The notes under the pieces: generated by a model | Databases searched by the model: none | Seen by the model: only the letters and a program-made list of their open reading frames with translations | What the model was told of the DNA's origin: nothing | Source: Isosphaeraceae bacterium EP7 | GTDB taxonomy: Bacteria > Planctomycetota > Planctomycetia > Isosphaerales > Isosphaeraceae | Assembly (NCBI GenBank): GCA_038400315.1 | Contig: CP151667.1 | Location: forward strand, 2,429,174 to 2,493,173 | Direction of reading: 5' to 3' | DNA: 64,000 nt | Part shown: one piece after another, positions 39,488 to 49,003 of the stretch | How positions within the stretch are numbered: position 1 is the first letter of the stretch | Layout of the letters: each line of letters starts with the position of its first letter | Made by a program: the position numbers and the translations under genes

Positions 39488-40414
39488 TCAGTAAGCGTCG
39501 CTGCTGATGACCTCGCCCCCCCTGGTCGTGCTGATGCTCATCCAGGTGACATTGTTGATGGTGTTCTTAATGAACTTCACGCTGCCGTCGGCGAACAGCG
39601 AGTTCACGCCACCGGGGTGGCGACCGCGCGAGGCGAGCATACGAGGCTGGGCGACGGAATCGCCGACGATGCACGGGGGATTACGCAGATAGCCGCTCTT
39701 GCAATAATCGGCCGAATAGATGACGTCCGGGGACGGGCTATTTGGGGGGAGATAGGTTGAGAAGCCGGCGGCGTCGCCCCACCAGGTGAACCCGCGGAGG
39801 TCTGTCCCTTGACCCATGATCACCTCCGAGGCCAGGAGCGTGCTGCTCAGGCCGTCGGCAATATCGGCGAAGCTAAACGCGCCAGGCTTGCTGTAGATGC
39901 TGCCGAATGGGGCGCCGCCGTGACGGATTCCATTCAACTCGGCCTGCTGTTCCATCGCGGTGTTGCCGTAATTTACCGCATAGCTGTGGGACGTCACATT
40001 GTTGAAGGGTGCATTCGGCGAGTCGCTCGGGCAGGTCATCGATCCGATCCGGCGATTGGTGACCGTGGTCTGGATCTCACCGAAATAGTAGCTGGCCGAT
40101 CCGGCGTTATAGCTCGGGGAGAACGAAAAATTATAGCTATTCTGGAGGTTCTGCTGCTCGAGATACGGCAGCACGAAGGTCATCCAGGTTCCCCAGCAGC
40201 AGTCGCTCTTGCCCGGGGGGAGCGAGTTGACCGCGGAGTGATAATTGTGCATGCCCAGACCGAGTTGTTTCAGATTATTGATGCACTGGGCTCGCCTGGC
40301 GGCCTCGCGCGCCGACTGAACCGCGGGCAAAAGAAGGGCGATTAGCACCGCGATGATAGAGATGACGACGAGCAACTCGATCAGAGTAAACCCTCGGATC
40401 CGCTGTCTGATCAT
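39488..40414 (-). CDS. DUF1559 pseudopilin-like protein
   Basis: 308 residues from ATG 40414. The type IV pilin-like leader [20 protein letters not shown] has the prepilin cleavage site after Gly and a hydrophobic helix. It continues with [20 protein letters not shown] and [14 protein letters not shown], the signature of the planctomycete DUF1559 family. Near the C-terminus the H-X9-DG motif is [12 protein letters not shown]. Planctomycetes encode dozens to hundreds of such proteins and their role is unknown. Here it lies between a lipoprotein gene (55-base gap) and PSD1 (213-base gap), all on the minus strand. Confidence 0.93.
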   Translation of the reverse strand: MIRQRIRGFTLIELLVVISIIAVLIALLLPAVQSAREAARRAQCINNLKQLGLGMHNYHSAVNSLPPGKSDCCWGTWMTFVLPYLEQQNLQNSYNFSFSPSYNAGSASYYFGEIQTTVTNRRIGSMTCPSDSPNAPFNNVTSHSYAVNYGNTAMEQQAELNGIRHGGAPFGSIYSKPGAFSFADIADGLSSTLLASEVIMGQGTDLRGFTWWGDAAGFSTYLPPNSPSPDVIYSADYCKSGYLRNPPCIVGDSVAQPRMLASRGRHPGGVNSLFADGSVKFIKNTINNVTWMSISTTRGGEVISSDAY

Positions 40415-40469
40415 GGGAGACCCCTAAAATGGTCTGAGAGTGATGGAATCGAATAGGGTGCGAGGCTGA

Positions 40470-40904
40470 CTATTTCAGGTCGAAGTCGAAGGCATTCGCC
40501 TGGCCCGCGACGACCTCGGCATTGAGGATGCTCGAGGCGTTATATTTCCTGGGGACGAGGTCCTGGGGAGTCGGCGGCACTTTGCCGGGGCCCGCTTCGG
40601 CCTGGGTCGCCGTCGATTTCGGGGGGCTGGTGATGATCACCCTGTATCCTCCCGCGACGGGGCCCTCGTGGCGGGGGATGGAATATTTGCCGTCCTTGAT
40701 TTGCCCGCTAGCGAAGGTCCCCTGGCCGGTCTCCGGCCGTAGCTGGATCATCCCATCCGCGAGTGGCGTCCCTTTCAGGATGACGCTCCCGTTGACTTCC
40801 TGACGAGGAAGCTCATCGCCCTCGCCTCCACAGCCGCCGAGCATGGCAGCGAGTACGATTCCCGGACAGAGCCGCAAGACGTTGAATGCGGGCGAGGGGC
40901 CCAT
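40470..40904 (-). CDS. Small lipoprotein of the planctomycete carboxypeptidase-regulatory-like type
   Basis: 144 residues from ATG 40904, with GGAGG upstream. The signal peptide ends in the lipobox LGGC followed by GGEGDELP. The mature part (VNGSVILKGTPLADGMIQLR, GQIKDGKYSIPRHEGPVAGG, YRVIITSPP) is one transthyretin-like beta-sandwich, with a terminal KYNASSILNAEVVAGQANAF. Proteins of this kind usually sit next to DUF1559 genes in planctomycetes, as here. It is the first gene after the mapped promoter and has a long leader of about 270 bases. Confidence 0.85.
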   Translation of the reverse strand: MGPSPAFNVLRLCPGIVLAAMLGGCGGEGDELPRQEVNGSVILKGTPLADGMIQLRPETGQGTFASGQIKDGKYSIPRHEGPVAGGYRVIITSPPKSTATQAEAGPGKVPPTPQDLVPRKYNASSILNAEVVAGQANAFDFDLK

Positions 40905-41169
40905 CGATCGTCGCCTCCGAGTGAGTGTGACCAGATCTCGAAATCGGGCCAATTCTTCAGCTACGTGGAATTGCCAGGGCATGAGAATCCAACACGTCGT
41001 GCGACGTGGATGAATCCTGCTGACCGTGGTTGGTCGCCTGTGGGAGTGGCGTCGGGCGGATGGGCCCGATTGTTCGCGATCGCGTGCACAGCGTCGGAGA
41101 GGTGGGATGAGTCGACTCGCCCGGACACCGGCGCGAGAACGCCGGCCGATAACCGAGAATTCATCCCAG

Positions 41170-41183
41170 CTTTATCGTTAAAG
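41170..41183. promoter_or_regulatory. Candidate LacI-family operator
   Basis: CTTTATCGTTAAAG, a 14-base near-perfect palindrome centred on CG with mismatches only beside the centre. The central CG in an AT-rich palindrome is the hallmark of LacI-family operators. It lies immediately downstream of the -10 box, across the expected transcription start, and a LacI-family gene is adjacent. Confidence 0.6.
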
Positions 41184-41185
41184 GA

Positions 41186-41214
41186 AAACTAAGAGATGGT
41201 CCAAATGCAGTCAA
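41186..41214 (-). promoter_or_regulatory. Sigma-70-type promoter for the lipoprotein-to-dehydratase operon
   Basis: Minus strand: -35 TTGACT (41209-41214), a 17-base spacer, and -10 TAGTTT (41186-41191). The -35 has five of six consensus bases; the -10 is weaker. The surrounding 100 bases are clearly richer in A/T than the genes, which fits a promoter. The leader from here to the first start codon is about 270 bases. Confidence 0.55.
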
Positions 41215-41307
41215 GTTCTTTGTTTGAAGATTTGCGGAATTTCGCGCACAACCTCCGGATTTGACATGTTCGGCGGGCAATCAGGCCTCACTCGCCTTCG
41301 CGAGGTT

Positions 41308-42321
41308 TCAGGCGCTCCCGCGGCAGATCAAGGTTGTGGGAAAGATGACCTCGGGAGTTTCGAAATTCCCCTCCTCGATGTAGGCGAGGAGTAGTTCGGC
41401 GGCTCGCGCGCCCATCTCCAGCCCTGGCAAGGCCACAGTCGTCAGCGGCGGGTCAACATATTGCGCGAAGTCGAAGTCGTCAAAACCGATGATGGCCATA
41501 CCGGTCGGGACCTTGCGGCCTGCCTGCCTCGCGGCCTGGACAGCGCCGAGGGCGAGCACGTCGTTGGCGCAGAGGATGGCGGTGACGGCCGGCTCGTCTC
41601 GCAGGATCGACGCGACCCGCTCGCGTGCGCCATCGACAGTCTCTCGCTCGACTTCCCAGACTTTGCTCCACAAGCCCCCGCCGGCGCGGATGGCCGATTC
41701 GTAGCCTGCGGAGCGCTTCTCAACGGCGGGCCAGTGGCGGTCGGTCGTCAGAAATCCAATCCGGGTGTGACCTCCAGCCTGGAGGAAAGCGACTGCGGCA
41801 GCGGCCCCGCCCCCGTCGTCGGCCAGGACGCAAGCGGCCGTAGGCGAGTTGACGTGGTCCTCAATGAGGACGAAGGGGACACCCGTCCCGATGAGTTCCG
41901 CGATGGAGGCCGACCTCCGGTCAGGCGAGCCCGAGAGATGCACGACCGCACCGTCGAACCGCCGCTGACGCATCAGGCGTCGGAAGACCCCGTCGACCTG
42001 GTCGGGGTGAAACCCCTGGACCATCAACCCAAAATCCCGCCGCCGCAGCGCGCCGACCATCCCGCTAAGGATGGCGATGTGAAACGGGTCGGAGAGGAAG
42101 CGATCGGCCGGATCGATGGTGAGGAAGGCCACGGTATTCGTGCAATTCAGCCTCAGCGCGCGAGCCTGGAGATTGGGCTGATAGTTCAGGTCTCGGATAG
42201 ATTGCTGGATGCGATCACGGGTCTCCTCCCGCATCTGCGAGGTCCGGCCATTCAGGACGTTCGAGACGCTCTGGAGCGAGACGCCCGCCCGTTTTGCCAC
42301 GTCACGCATTGTCACGCTCAT
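41308..42321 (-). CDS. LacI-family transcriptional regulator
   Basis: 337 residues from ATG 42321. The N-terminal helix-turn-helix with hinge is TMRDVAKRAGVSLQSVSNVL, NGRTSQMREETRDRIQQSIR and LNYQPNLQARALRLNCTNTV. The periplasmic-binding-like effector domain follows (VAFLTIDPADRFLSDPFHIA, GFHPDQVDGVFRRLM, VPFVLIEDHVNSP, GHTRIGFLTTDRHWPAVEKR, AILCANDVLALGAVQAARQA, IIGFDDFDFAQYVDPPLTTV, GARAAELLLAYIEEG). Such regulators bind sugars or related effectors. Adjacent to the operator at 41170, it is the likely controller of the operon that follows on the same strand. Confidence 0.92.
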   Translation of the reverse strand: MSVTMRDVAKRAGVSLQSVSNVLNGRTSQMREETRDRIQQSIRDLNYQPNLQARALRLNCTNTVAFLTIDPADRFLSDPFHIAILSGMVGALRRRDFGLMVQGFHPDQVDGVFRRLMRQRRFDGAVVHLSGSPDRRSASIAELIGTGVPFVLIEDHVNSPTAACVLADDGGGAAAAVAFLQAGGHTRIGFLTTDRHWPAVEKRSAGYESAIRAGGGLWSKVWEVERETVDGARERVASILRDEPAVTAILCANDVLALGAVQAARQAGRKVPTGMAIIGFDDFDFAQYVDPPLTTVALPGLEMGARAAELLLAYIEEGNFETPEVIFPTTLICRGSA

Positions 42322-42469
42322 GGAAGATCGCGCCTTGGCCTGAAGCAGATCATGATTCGGAAATCTGGAAAGCGGCAGTCGATTTCATTTTTTGGGGGGA
42401 GGGGCGGCAAATCCCCTCGTTCGGACCGATGGCGTACCTTCGAACGTGAGTCCGGCTAAACAAGTGTTA

Positions 42470-42680
42470 TCCGGGCGTATCACGCTTTGGTAGATCACCA
42501 GCCGTGAACGCGGCGACTCGTCTGGGACATGTCGCCCTGAGCAGGCGAACTTCATTGTAGTCGACCCGCCTTTAATCCACCCGACCTCGGGAGTCTTCGA
42601 GGCCGTTGAGAGGGGCATGGTTGTGGAACTCCTTGCGAACACGGCCATCGAAGGACTGGCAGGAGGCATTTCAGATTAGC
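42470..42680 (-). pseudogene. IS3 orfB C-terminal remnant
   Basis: Minus-strand reading gives SFDGRVRKEF, LNGLEDSRGRVD, RRVDYNEVRLLRA and RRVAAFTAGDL, with stops between. It matches the end of the IS3-A transposase (FNGRVREECLNQTDF, SLEDARERVESWRVDYNEVR, APRDFAALKASDL). It lies upstream of the LacI gene, in the orientation opposite to IS3-A. The rest of 42322-42765 shows nothing else. Confidence 0.6.
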
Positions 42681-42845
42681 CTGCCCGGCCGCAATTCAGC
42701 CTCACGTTGTTGAGGTTCGCCCAATAGTCGAGTATTTGGCCCGTGAACCCTCTGATTGACGTGCCTGACGTGCCCCCGATTTCCTGGGCCATCGCACTTG
42801 AGAGTTCGGATACGATGAGGCCTCGAGTCTTAGGAGCTCAGGCCC

Positions 42846-43112
42846 ATGAAGAAGTCGAAGTTCACCGTCGAGCAGATCACCTTCGCCCTGAGGCAGGCCG
42901 AGGCCGGCCTGGGGGTCGATGAGACCTGTCGCAAGCTGGGCGTCAGCCAGGCCACCTTCTTCCGCTGGAAGGCCAAGTACGGCGAGCTGGGCACCCCCGA
43001 GGTTAGGCGGCTCCGCCTGCTCGAGGAGGAGAACCAGAAGCTCAAGCAGCTGGTCGCCGACCTGAGCCTCGACAAGAAGATGCTCCAGGACGTCCTGGCA
43101 AAAAAATCCTGA
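42846..43112 (+). CDS. IS3-A orfA (helix-turn-helix and leucine zipper)
   Basis: 88 residues from ATG 42846. The helix-turn-helix is FTVEQITFALRQAEAGLGVD, ETCRKLGVSQATFFRWKAKY, and the leucine-zipper stretch is VRRLRLLEEENQKLKQLVAD. It ends LAKKS. The A7 run 43100-43106 forms the canonical slippery heptamer A-AAA-AAA in frame, three codons before the stop, so ribosomes can slip -1 into orfB. Confidence 0.9.
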   Translation: MKKSKFTVEQITFALRQAEAGLGVDETCRKLGVSQATFFRWKAKYGELGTPEVRRLRLLEEENQKLKQLVADLSLDKKMLQDVLAKKS

Positions 43113-43969
43113 GCCCGCCGCAGCGACGGGCGGTCGTAGCGGACCTGACCGTCCGCTTCGGCGTCAGCGTGCGGCGGGCCTGCCAGGTCGTCGGTTACCC
43201 GCGGTCGACGTATCACTACCGGAGGACCCGCGACGCCCAGGAGCCCCTCCGGCTGCGGCTGCGCGAGCTGGCCACCAGCCGCGTCCGATACGGCTACCGC
43301 CGGCTGCACATCCTGCTCGAACGCGAGGGCTGGGCCATCAACGTCAAGCGGGTCGATCGCCTCTACGGCCTGGAGCGATTGACGTTGCGGCGGAAGGCCC
43401 CGAGGCGACGGGTGAGCTCTCGCCATCGCGACGACCGGCCGGCCATCGAGGCGGCCAACCAGGCCTGGGCGATGGACTTCATGAGTGACGCACTCTCGGA
43501 TGGCGGCAAGCTCCGCGTCCTGACGGTGCTCGACCTGTTCACCCGCGAGGCGGTGGCCATGCGAGTGGCCCCGCGGTTCACCTCCGGGCAGGTCGCCGAG
43601 GTGATGGCGGAGGTCTCCTCGACCCGAGGGGCGCCGCGTGAGCCTCGTGTGGACAACGGCCCGGAGTTCACCGGCAAGATGCTCGACCTGTGGGCCCATC
43701 TGAACGGCGTGACGCTGGATTTCAGCCGCCCCGGCAAGCCGACGGACAACGCGTTCATCGAGTCCTTCAATGGGCGTGTGCGCGAGGAGTGTCTCAATCA
43801 GACCGACTTCACCAGCCTGGAGGACGCCCGGGAGCGGGTGGAATCGTGGCGGGTCGACTACAATGAAGTCCGCCCGCACGGCGCCCTGGGGAACCTGGCC
43901 CCGAGGGATTTCGCCGCATTGAAGGCCAGTGATCTGAACGCCTCGTCCGACCGAAAAGCTCTCGTTTAG
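43100..43969 (+). CDS. IS3-A orfB transposase, expressed as a frameshift fusion with orfA
   Basis: Entered from orfA by the -1 slip at 43100-43106, giving KKILSPPQRRAVVADLTVRF and CQVVGYPRSTYHYRR. A start inside the frame (GTG 43169) is less likely. The integrase core has WAMDFMSDALSDGGKLRVLT (Asp), PRVDNGPEFTGKM (Asp) and FIESFNGRVREECLN (Glu). It ends in DYNEVRPHGALGNLAPRDF. All DDE residues are intact. The stop lies 26 bases before the right end. Confidence 0.9.
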   Translation, partial: KKILSPPQRRAVVADLTVRFGVSVRRACQVVGYPRSTYHYRRTRDAQEPLRLRLRELATSRVRYGYRRLHILLEREGWAINVKRVDRLYGLERLTLRRKAPRRRVSSRHRDDRPAIEAANQAWAMDFMSDALSDGGKLRVLTVLDLFTREAVAMRVAPRFTSGQVAEVMAEVSSTRGAPREPRVDNGPEFTGKMLDLWAHLNGVTLDFSRPGKPTDNAFIESFNGRVREECLNQTDFTSLEDARERVESWRVDYNEVRPHGALGNLAPRDFAALKASDLNASSDRKALV

Positions 43970-44012
43970 CTGGTCCAACTTTCCGGGGCAGGTCATTTCC
44001 CGGGGCGGGTCA

Positions 44013-45947
44013 CTACCCCAGAAAGCCCCTTGACTGCATCAGTTCGACGATCCGACTGACGCTCTCGTCTACGCCAATCAGGTCGGTCGGCAGCACGAGG
44101 TCGGGTGAGTTCGGCTCCTCGAAGGCCGCCGTCACGCCCGGCATCTGCGCGATCTTGCCTTCGTCGGCTAGTCGGTACGCGCCGCTCTGGTCGCGGGCCC
44201 GCAGCACCTCCATTGGCGCAGTGCAGTACACTTCCAGGATGCGGTCCCTGCCGATCAACTGCTTTGCCTTCTCGCGAACAGTCTCGTGCGGCGCCACGAA
44301 CGCCGCGATAGTGATCACCCCCGCGTCGTTCATCAGCTTCGCGACCTCGGCCGACCGCCGCAGGTTTTCCGAGCGGTCGTCGGCGGTGAACCCCAGGTCG
44401 CGGTTCAGCCCCTGTCGCATGTTCTGGCCGTACAATACCGTCACCAACCTGCCCTCGTCCCACAGGCGGCGTTCCAGCCCGTATGCGATCCGGCTCTTAC
44501 CACTGCCAGTCAGGCCGACCAGCAACACCGTCACCGGCACCTGGCCGAAACGTTGCTCGCGCTCGGCCGGCTCGACCAGGCTCTCACGCAGCTTGAGGCG
44601 CACCGCCGGCTCCGTCGCCCAAACGTCGCCCAGGGCCCGGCCACTGCCCGCTTCCAGGATCATACCGGCGCCGACGGTGTTATTCGTCAGTCGGTCGATC
44701 AGAATGAACGCCCCGGTCGCGGCGTTGGTGCGGTAAGGGTCGTACGCCAGCGCCTGCGTCAGGCTAAGTTGCACATGTCCGACCTCGTTTAGCCCCAGCC
44801 GTGTAATGGCCCGGTGCTCCAGGGTATTGACGTCGACACCGTAGCGGAACGACGCGACCTCCGCTGTCACCTGCCGCGTGGTGTGCTTCAGCGTGTACGC
44901 CCGACCGGGCACGAACGGCTGCTCAGCCATCCACACCACCATCGCCTCGATCTGACTGCTGACGTGCGGCGGACTGTCCGGCTGCACCAGCATGTCTCCG
45001 CGGCTGACGTCCACCTCGTCGGCCAGCGTAATTGTCACCGCCTGGGGCGCGAACGCTTCCTCCAACTCGCCGTCGTACGTCACGATCGACTTCACCCGGC
45101 TGCGCTTGCCCGACGGCAGCACCATCACTTCGTCGCCCTTGCGCAGGATGCCGGACGCCATCGTTCCGGCGAAGCCACGGAAGTCGAGGTTGGGGCGGAT
45201 GACGTACTGCACTGGAAACCGCAGGTCGGTCAGGTTGCGGTCGCTGGCGATGTGGACCGTCTCCAAGTGATCCAGCAGCGATGGTCCCGAGTACCACGGC
45301 ATCGTGTCGCTCTTCGACGCGACGTTATCGCCCCTGAGCGCCGACATCGGAATGAAGGTGATGTCGCTTAGGTTGAGTTTGGCGACGAAGCCTGTGTAGT
45401 CGTCTTTGATCCGTTCGAAGGCGTCTCGCGAATAGCCGACGAGGTCCATCTTGTTAACGGCGACGACGACGTGCCCGATGCCCAGGAGCGACACGATGAA
45501 GGAGTGCCGGCGAGTCTGCGTCATGACGCCGTGGCGGGCATCGATGAGGATGATGGCCAGCTGGCACGTCGAGGCGCCGGTGGCCATGTTGCGTGTGTAC
45601 TGCTCGTGGCCAGGCGTATCGGCGATGATGAACTTGCGGCGGTCGGTCGAGAAATAGCGGTACGCGACGTCGATGGTGATGCCCTGCTCGCGCTCGGCCT
45701 TCAGGCCGTCGGTCAGCAGGGCGAGGTCGATCTCACCGGCGCCGGTGGTGCCGACCTTCTCGCTATCGCGCTTCACCGCGGCGAGTTGGTCCTCGTAGAT
45801 CATCTTGGTGTCGTGCAGCAGCCGGCCGATGAGCGTGCTCTTGCCGTCGTCGACGCTACCGCAGGTGAGGAAGCGCAGCAGTTCCTTCTTCTGGTGGCGG
45901 GCGAGGTAGGTGTGGATGTCTTCCTGACTCAGGTCAACGGCTTGCAT
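44013..45947 (-). CDS. cysNC: Bifunctional sulfate adenylyltransferase large subunit / adenylylsulfate kinase
   Basis: 644 residues from ATG 45947. Residues about 20-430 are the GTPase Cys[20 protein letters not shown] (G1), [19 protein letters not shown] (G3), [12 protein letters not shown] (G4) and the following beta-barrels. Residues about 450-644 are the APS kinase CysC with P-loop VGLTGSGKS and [20 protein letters not shown]. The usual CysC motif DGDN is YGQN here. With CysD it makes APS from sulfate and ATP at the cost of GTP, then phosphorylates it to PAPS. One base separates the cysD stop and this ATG, so translation is coupled. IS3-A abuts its 3' end. Confidence 0.94.
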   Translation of the reverse strand: MQAVDLSQEDIHTYLARHQKKELLRFLTCGSVDDGKSTLIGRLLHDTKMIYEDQLAAVKRDSEKVGTTGAGEIDLALLTDGLKAEREQGITIDVAYRYFSTDRRKFIIADTPGHEQYTRNMATGASTCQLAIILIDARHGVMTQTRRHSFIVSLLGIGHVVVAVNKMDLVGYSRDAFERIKDDYTGFVAKLNLSDITFIPMSALRGDNVASKSDTMPWYSGPSLLDHLETVHIASDRNLTDLRFPVQYVIRPNLDFRGFAGTMASGILRKGDEVMVLPSGKRSRVKSIVTYDGELEEAFAPQAVTITLADEVDVSRGDMLVQPDSPPHVSSQIEAMVVWMAEQPFVPGRAYTLKHTTRQVTAEVASFRYGVDVNTLEHRAITRLGLNEVGHVQLSLTQALAYDPYRTNAATGAFILIDRLTNNTVGAGMILEAGSGRALGDVWATEPAVRLKLRESLVEPAEREQRFGQVPVTVLLVGLTGSGKSRIAYGLERRLWDEGRLVTVLYGQNMRQGLNRDLGFTADDRSENLRRSAEVAKLMNDAGVITIAAFVAPHETVREKAKQLIGRDRILEVYCTAPMEVLRARDQSGAYRLADEGKIAQMPGVTAAFEEPNSPDLVLPTDLIGVDESVSRIVELMQSRGFLG

Positions 45948-45948
45948 C

Positions 45949-46863
45949 TCAGAAGTACCCCTCGCGCTTCTTCTGCTCCATCGACCCCGTCTCGTCGTGG
46001 TCGATCATCCGGCCCTGCCGCTCGGAGTTCTTCGCGAGCAGCATCTCCTCGATGATCTCCGGCAGGGTCGTCGCGCTGCTCTCAATCGCCCCCGTGAGCG
46101 GGTAGCAACCCAGCGTGCGGAACCGTACCCGCTTCATCATCGGCTCTTCGCCGGGCCGCAGCCGCATCCGCTCGTCGTCCACCATGATGAGCGTGCCGTC
46201 GCGCTCGACGACCGGGCGAACGTCGGCGAAGTAGAGCGGCACGATCGGAATGCTCTCCAGGTGGATGTACTGCCAGACGTCCAATTCGGTCCAGTTGCTC
46301 AGCGGGAAGGCGCGAATACTCTCGCCCTTGTTCACCTTGCTGTTGTACAGGCTCCAGAGCTCCGGCCGCTGGTTCTTCGGGTCCCACTGGTGCAGGCGGT
46401 CGCGGAAGCTGTAGACGCGTTCCTTTGCCCGGCTCTTCTCCTCGTCGCGACGGGCACCGCCGAACGCCGCGTCGAACTGGTCGTGGTTCAACGCCTGCTT
46501 CAGCGCAGCCGTCTTCATGATGTCGGTGTGCTTCTTCGAACCGTGGTCGAACGGGTTGATGTTCTGTGCCCGCCCCTCCGGGTTGACCCAGACCTTCAGA
46601 TCGAGGCCCTGTTCGCGGCAAAACCGATCGCGGAACTCGATCATCTCCCGGAACTTCCAGGTCGTATCGACGTGCAGCAGCGGGAACGGCAGCCGGCCGG
46701 GGTGGAACGCCTTCTGCGCCAGCCGCAGCATGACGGCGGAGTCCTTGCCGATCGAGTAGAGCATCACCGGCCGCTCAAACTCGGCGGCGACCTCGCGGAG
46801 GATGTGAATGCTCTCCGCCTCGAGTGCTTTCAAATGGGTCAAGTTGTAACTGCTGCTGATCAT
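45949..46863 (-). CDS. cysD: Sulfate adenylyltransferase small subunit
   Basis: 304 residues from ATG 46863, with a strong GGAGGA four bases upstream. PP-loop ATPase family: [14 protein letters not shown] (PP-loop SxGKDS), [75 protein letters not shown] and the C-terminal [20 protein letters not shown]. It forms the catalytic heterodimer with CysN for APS synthesis in the cytoplasm. Length and motifs are those of full CysD. Confidence 0.95.
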   Translation of the reverse strand: MISSSYNLTHLKALEAESIHILREVAAEFERPVMLYSIGKDSAVMLRLAQKAFHPGRLPFPLLHVDTTWKFREMIEFRDRFCREQGLDLKVWVNPEGRAQNINPFDHGSKKHTDIMKTAALKQALNHDQFDAAFGGARRDEEKSRAKERVYSFRDRLHQWDPKNQRPELWSLYNSKVNKGESIRAFPLSNWTELDVWQYIHLESIPIVPLYFADVRPVVERDGTLIMVDDERMRLRPGEEPMMKRVRFRTLGCYPLTGAIESSATTLPEIIEEMLLAKNSERQGRMIDHDETGSMEQKKREGYF

Positions 46864-46892
46864 CCGTCCTCCTGTTCGGCTTCTTCCTTTTG

Positions 46893-46898
46893 ATTATA
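46893..46898 (-). promoter_or_regulatory. -10 box upstream of cysD
   Basis: A perfect TATAAT on the minus strand, 30 bases upstream of the cysD start. The 17-base-distant -35 region does not resemble TTGACA, so an activator may be required. The short leader leaves no room for a riboswitch. Confidence 0.5.
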
Positions 46899-47280
46899 GG
46901 GTATCCGCTTCTCTATCGGGTAGGGGGCTCATCACTGGCCAGCCCGTAAGTGATCTGGCTCTCGCCAACGGTGCAGGCACGGCTCCGTCACGGACGGTTT
47001 GCGTCATCGAGGGCGTCGTCGCTCTCTTGTTCACCCCCGGTTGTTGCGCCTTCGGTCATGAAAGACCGACGCATGGCACGGCCCAGGGCAGTTCGTAGCC
47101 TCGCGGTTAATCGAAATGCACTGAACTCGACCGATGCTGATTTCGGATGCACGCTCGGCCGATCGCATGTGGAGTTGAACCGAGTTCTCACGACCACCGG
47201 CCGGCGGTGGCAGTTGGCCATCCTATCCGACGAGGCGGCCTCGCTTCCGGAGGCGCTCACGCCCTCCCTACACCCGGCCT
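46899..47280. other. Region upstream of cysD without a recognisable gene
   Basis: About 380 bases between the cysD promoter and the first readable part of the old transposase. It may hold the decayed N-terminal part of that transposase, but I could not align it. Confidence 0.4.
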
Positions 47281-47855
47281 ACGGCCCGATGCTTCGCTAC
47301 GCTCCTGGCCGGCTTCCTTCCCACGCACCTGATCCCCGACCGCCAGCTAATCCTGTTCAGCGATGACGCCATAGACGGCCTTCCCGAAAATCACCTAAAG
47401 GCACGACATCACGATCCGGTCCCCTTCTCGCACGCCCTTACCGACTGGAAATACTCGATCAAAAAGTTCATCCTGGCCGACTTCGTCCGCATCACTTTCG
47501 CCGCCCGGCCCTGTGCGATTCCCGTCCCGGTCGACCTCTACCGCTCCGAGGAGGAAGACCTCAGACGCAGGCGACCGCACCACACGCCGGCCCAGCTCAT
47601 GTGCCGTCTGATCCGCTGCATCCGCCGCCGGTTCGCCTTCATAGGAGACGCCGGCTAGAGCGGTTTTCAGGTTGGTGTAGCGCCCTGGCTCCCGATTGGG
47701 TATGACTGAGCGACGAGTCGTCCCTCGGGAGTCGCGGCGTGAAGCCGTATTGGCTGGATCTCAGGGAACGCGTCCTGGCCGACTGCGACGTGGGCATGCC
47801 GGCCAAGCAGGTCGCCCTGGACTTCCCCACGAATGGCGAGCGCCGGGTTAACGGT

Positions 47856-48710
47856 TTATGAGGCTTTTTCGTACTCGGCGGGTGACAGGTAGCCCAGCGA
47901 CGAATGCCGCCGGACTCGATTGAAGAAGACCTCGATGTACTCGAAGATGCTCGCCCTCGCCTCCGCCCTCGTCGCGAAGTTCTCGCCCTGAGTCAGCTCC
48001 TTTTTCAGGCTCGCGAAGAAGCTCTCCATCGGCGCATTATCCCAGCAGTTCGCCCGACGGCTCATGCTGCCGGTGATCCCGTGCCTGGCCAGCACCCCCC
48101 GGTAGTGCTCGCTGGCGTACTGGCTCCCCCGGTCCGAATGGGTCACCAACCCCGCGACGGGCCGCCGGCCGGCCAAGGCCATCTCCAGGGCGTCGACGAC
48201 CAGCCGGCTGTCGATCCGCTCGGACATCGACCAGCCCACGATCCGCCGCGAGTGGAGGTCCTCCACCGCCGCCAGGTAGAGCCACCCCTCGGCGGTGGCC
48301 ACATAGGTGATGTCGGCCGTCCAGGCCCGATCCGGGGCCCCCGGCTCGAACTCGCGGTTCAGGACGTTCTCGGCCACGGGGCGGTCGTGGTTGGAGTCGG
48401 TCGTGACGCGGAACTTCCGCCTCGTCCTGGCGGCGATCCCCTCCCGACGCATCAGCTTGGCCACGGTGTTCACGCAGCAGGGCTCGCCCCGTGCGATCAA
48501 CTCGGCGTGAATTCGAGGGCTTCCGTAGCGGGCCTTCACTTCGCCGTGGATCGCCTTGATCGAGACGACCAGGGCCTCGCGCCTCCGGGCCTGCTCGCTG
48601 TCCGGCCTTCCCCGCCAGTCGTAGTAGCCGCCGGCGGAGACGCGCAGGACCCGGCACATCAGCCGGACCGGCCATCGATCTCGGTGGCGCTCGACGAAGC
48701 CGTACCTCAT
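47856..48710 (-). CDS. IS3-B orfB transposase
   Basis: 284 residues from ATG 48710, or made as a fusion via the A6 slip. N-terminal HRDRWPVRLMCRVLRVSAGG and YYDWRGRP; KARYGSPRIHAEL and MRREGIAARTRRKFRVTTDS. The integrase core has WTADITYVATAEGWLYLAAV (Asp), VTHSDRGSQYASEHY (Asp) and NCWDNAPMESFFASLKKELT (Glu). It ends VRRHSSLGYLSPAEYE. All catalytic residues and the full length are present, so it is probably functional. Confidence 0.92.
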   Translation of the reverse strand: MRYGFVERHRDRWPVRLMCRVLRVSAGGYYDWRGRPDSEQARRREALVVSIKAIHGEVKARYGSPRIHAELIARGEPCCVNTVAKLMRREGIAARTRRKFRVTTDSNHDRPVAENVLNREFEPGAPDRAWTADITYVATAEGWLYLAAVEDLHSRRIVGWSMSERIDSRLVVDALEMALAGRRPVAGLVTHSDRGSQYASEHYRGVLARHGITGSMSRRANCWDNAPMESFFASLKKELTQGENFATRAEARASIFEYIEVFFNRVRRHSSLGYLSPAEYEKAS

Positions 48711-49003
48711 GACGACTCCCTGGCGAAGAAGGCCGTCGCTTTTTTCAAGATGTCGCGCTCCATCGTGAGCCGCTTGACCTCGGCCCGCAGCCGACGCAGC
48801 TCCTCCTCGTGCGCGGGCGGGTTCCCCTTGCCGGGGAAGGCCTGGTCACCGCCCTCGGCCGGGGCCCGCTTCCAGCCCCGCAGCAGGCTCTCGGAGAGGT
48901 CGAGGTCGCGTGCGACCTCGGCGACGCTCTTGCCCTGCTCGTTGACGAGCTTGACGGCCTGGGCCTTGAACTCGGGTGTGAAGGTTCGTCGTGTCGTCGC
49001 CAT
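48707..49003 (-). CDS. IS3-B orfA
   Basis: 98 residues from ATG 49003 ([20 protein letters not shown]). The helix-turn-helix is [20 protein letters not shown], and the coiled coil is [20 protein letters not shown]. An A6 run (48740-48745, in ILKKATAFF) allows a -1 slip into orfB. In addition its stop overlaps the ATG of orfB as ATGA. Confidence 0.9.
   Translation of the reverse strand: MATTRRTFTPEFKAQAVKLVNEQGKSVAEVARDLDLSESLLRGWKRAPAEGGDQAFPGKGNPPAHEEELRRLRAEVKRLTMERDILKKATAFFARESS

Larger units (their letters stand above)
42766..43995 (+). mobile_element. IS3-family element (IS3-A), IS407-type, complete
   Basis: The ends are TGACGTGCCCCCGA (42766) and, inverted, TGACCTGCCCCGGA (to 43995). 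I see no clear target duplication. A second right-end-like sequence (TTTCCCGGGGCGGGTCA, 43996-44012) follows directly and touches the cysNC stop codon. It may be the tip of an older copy. Confidence 0.8.
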
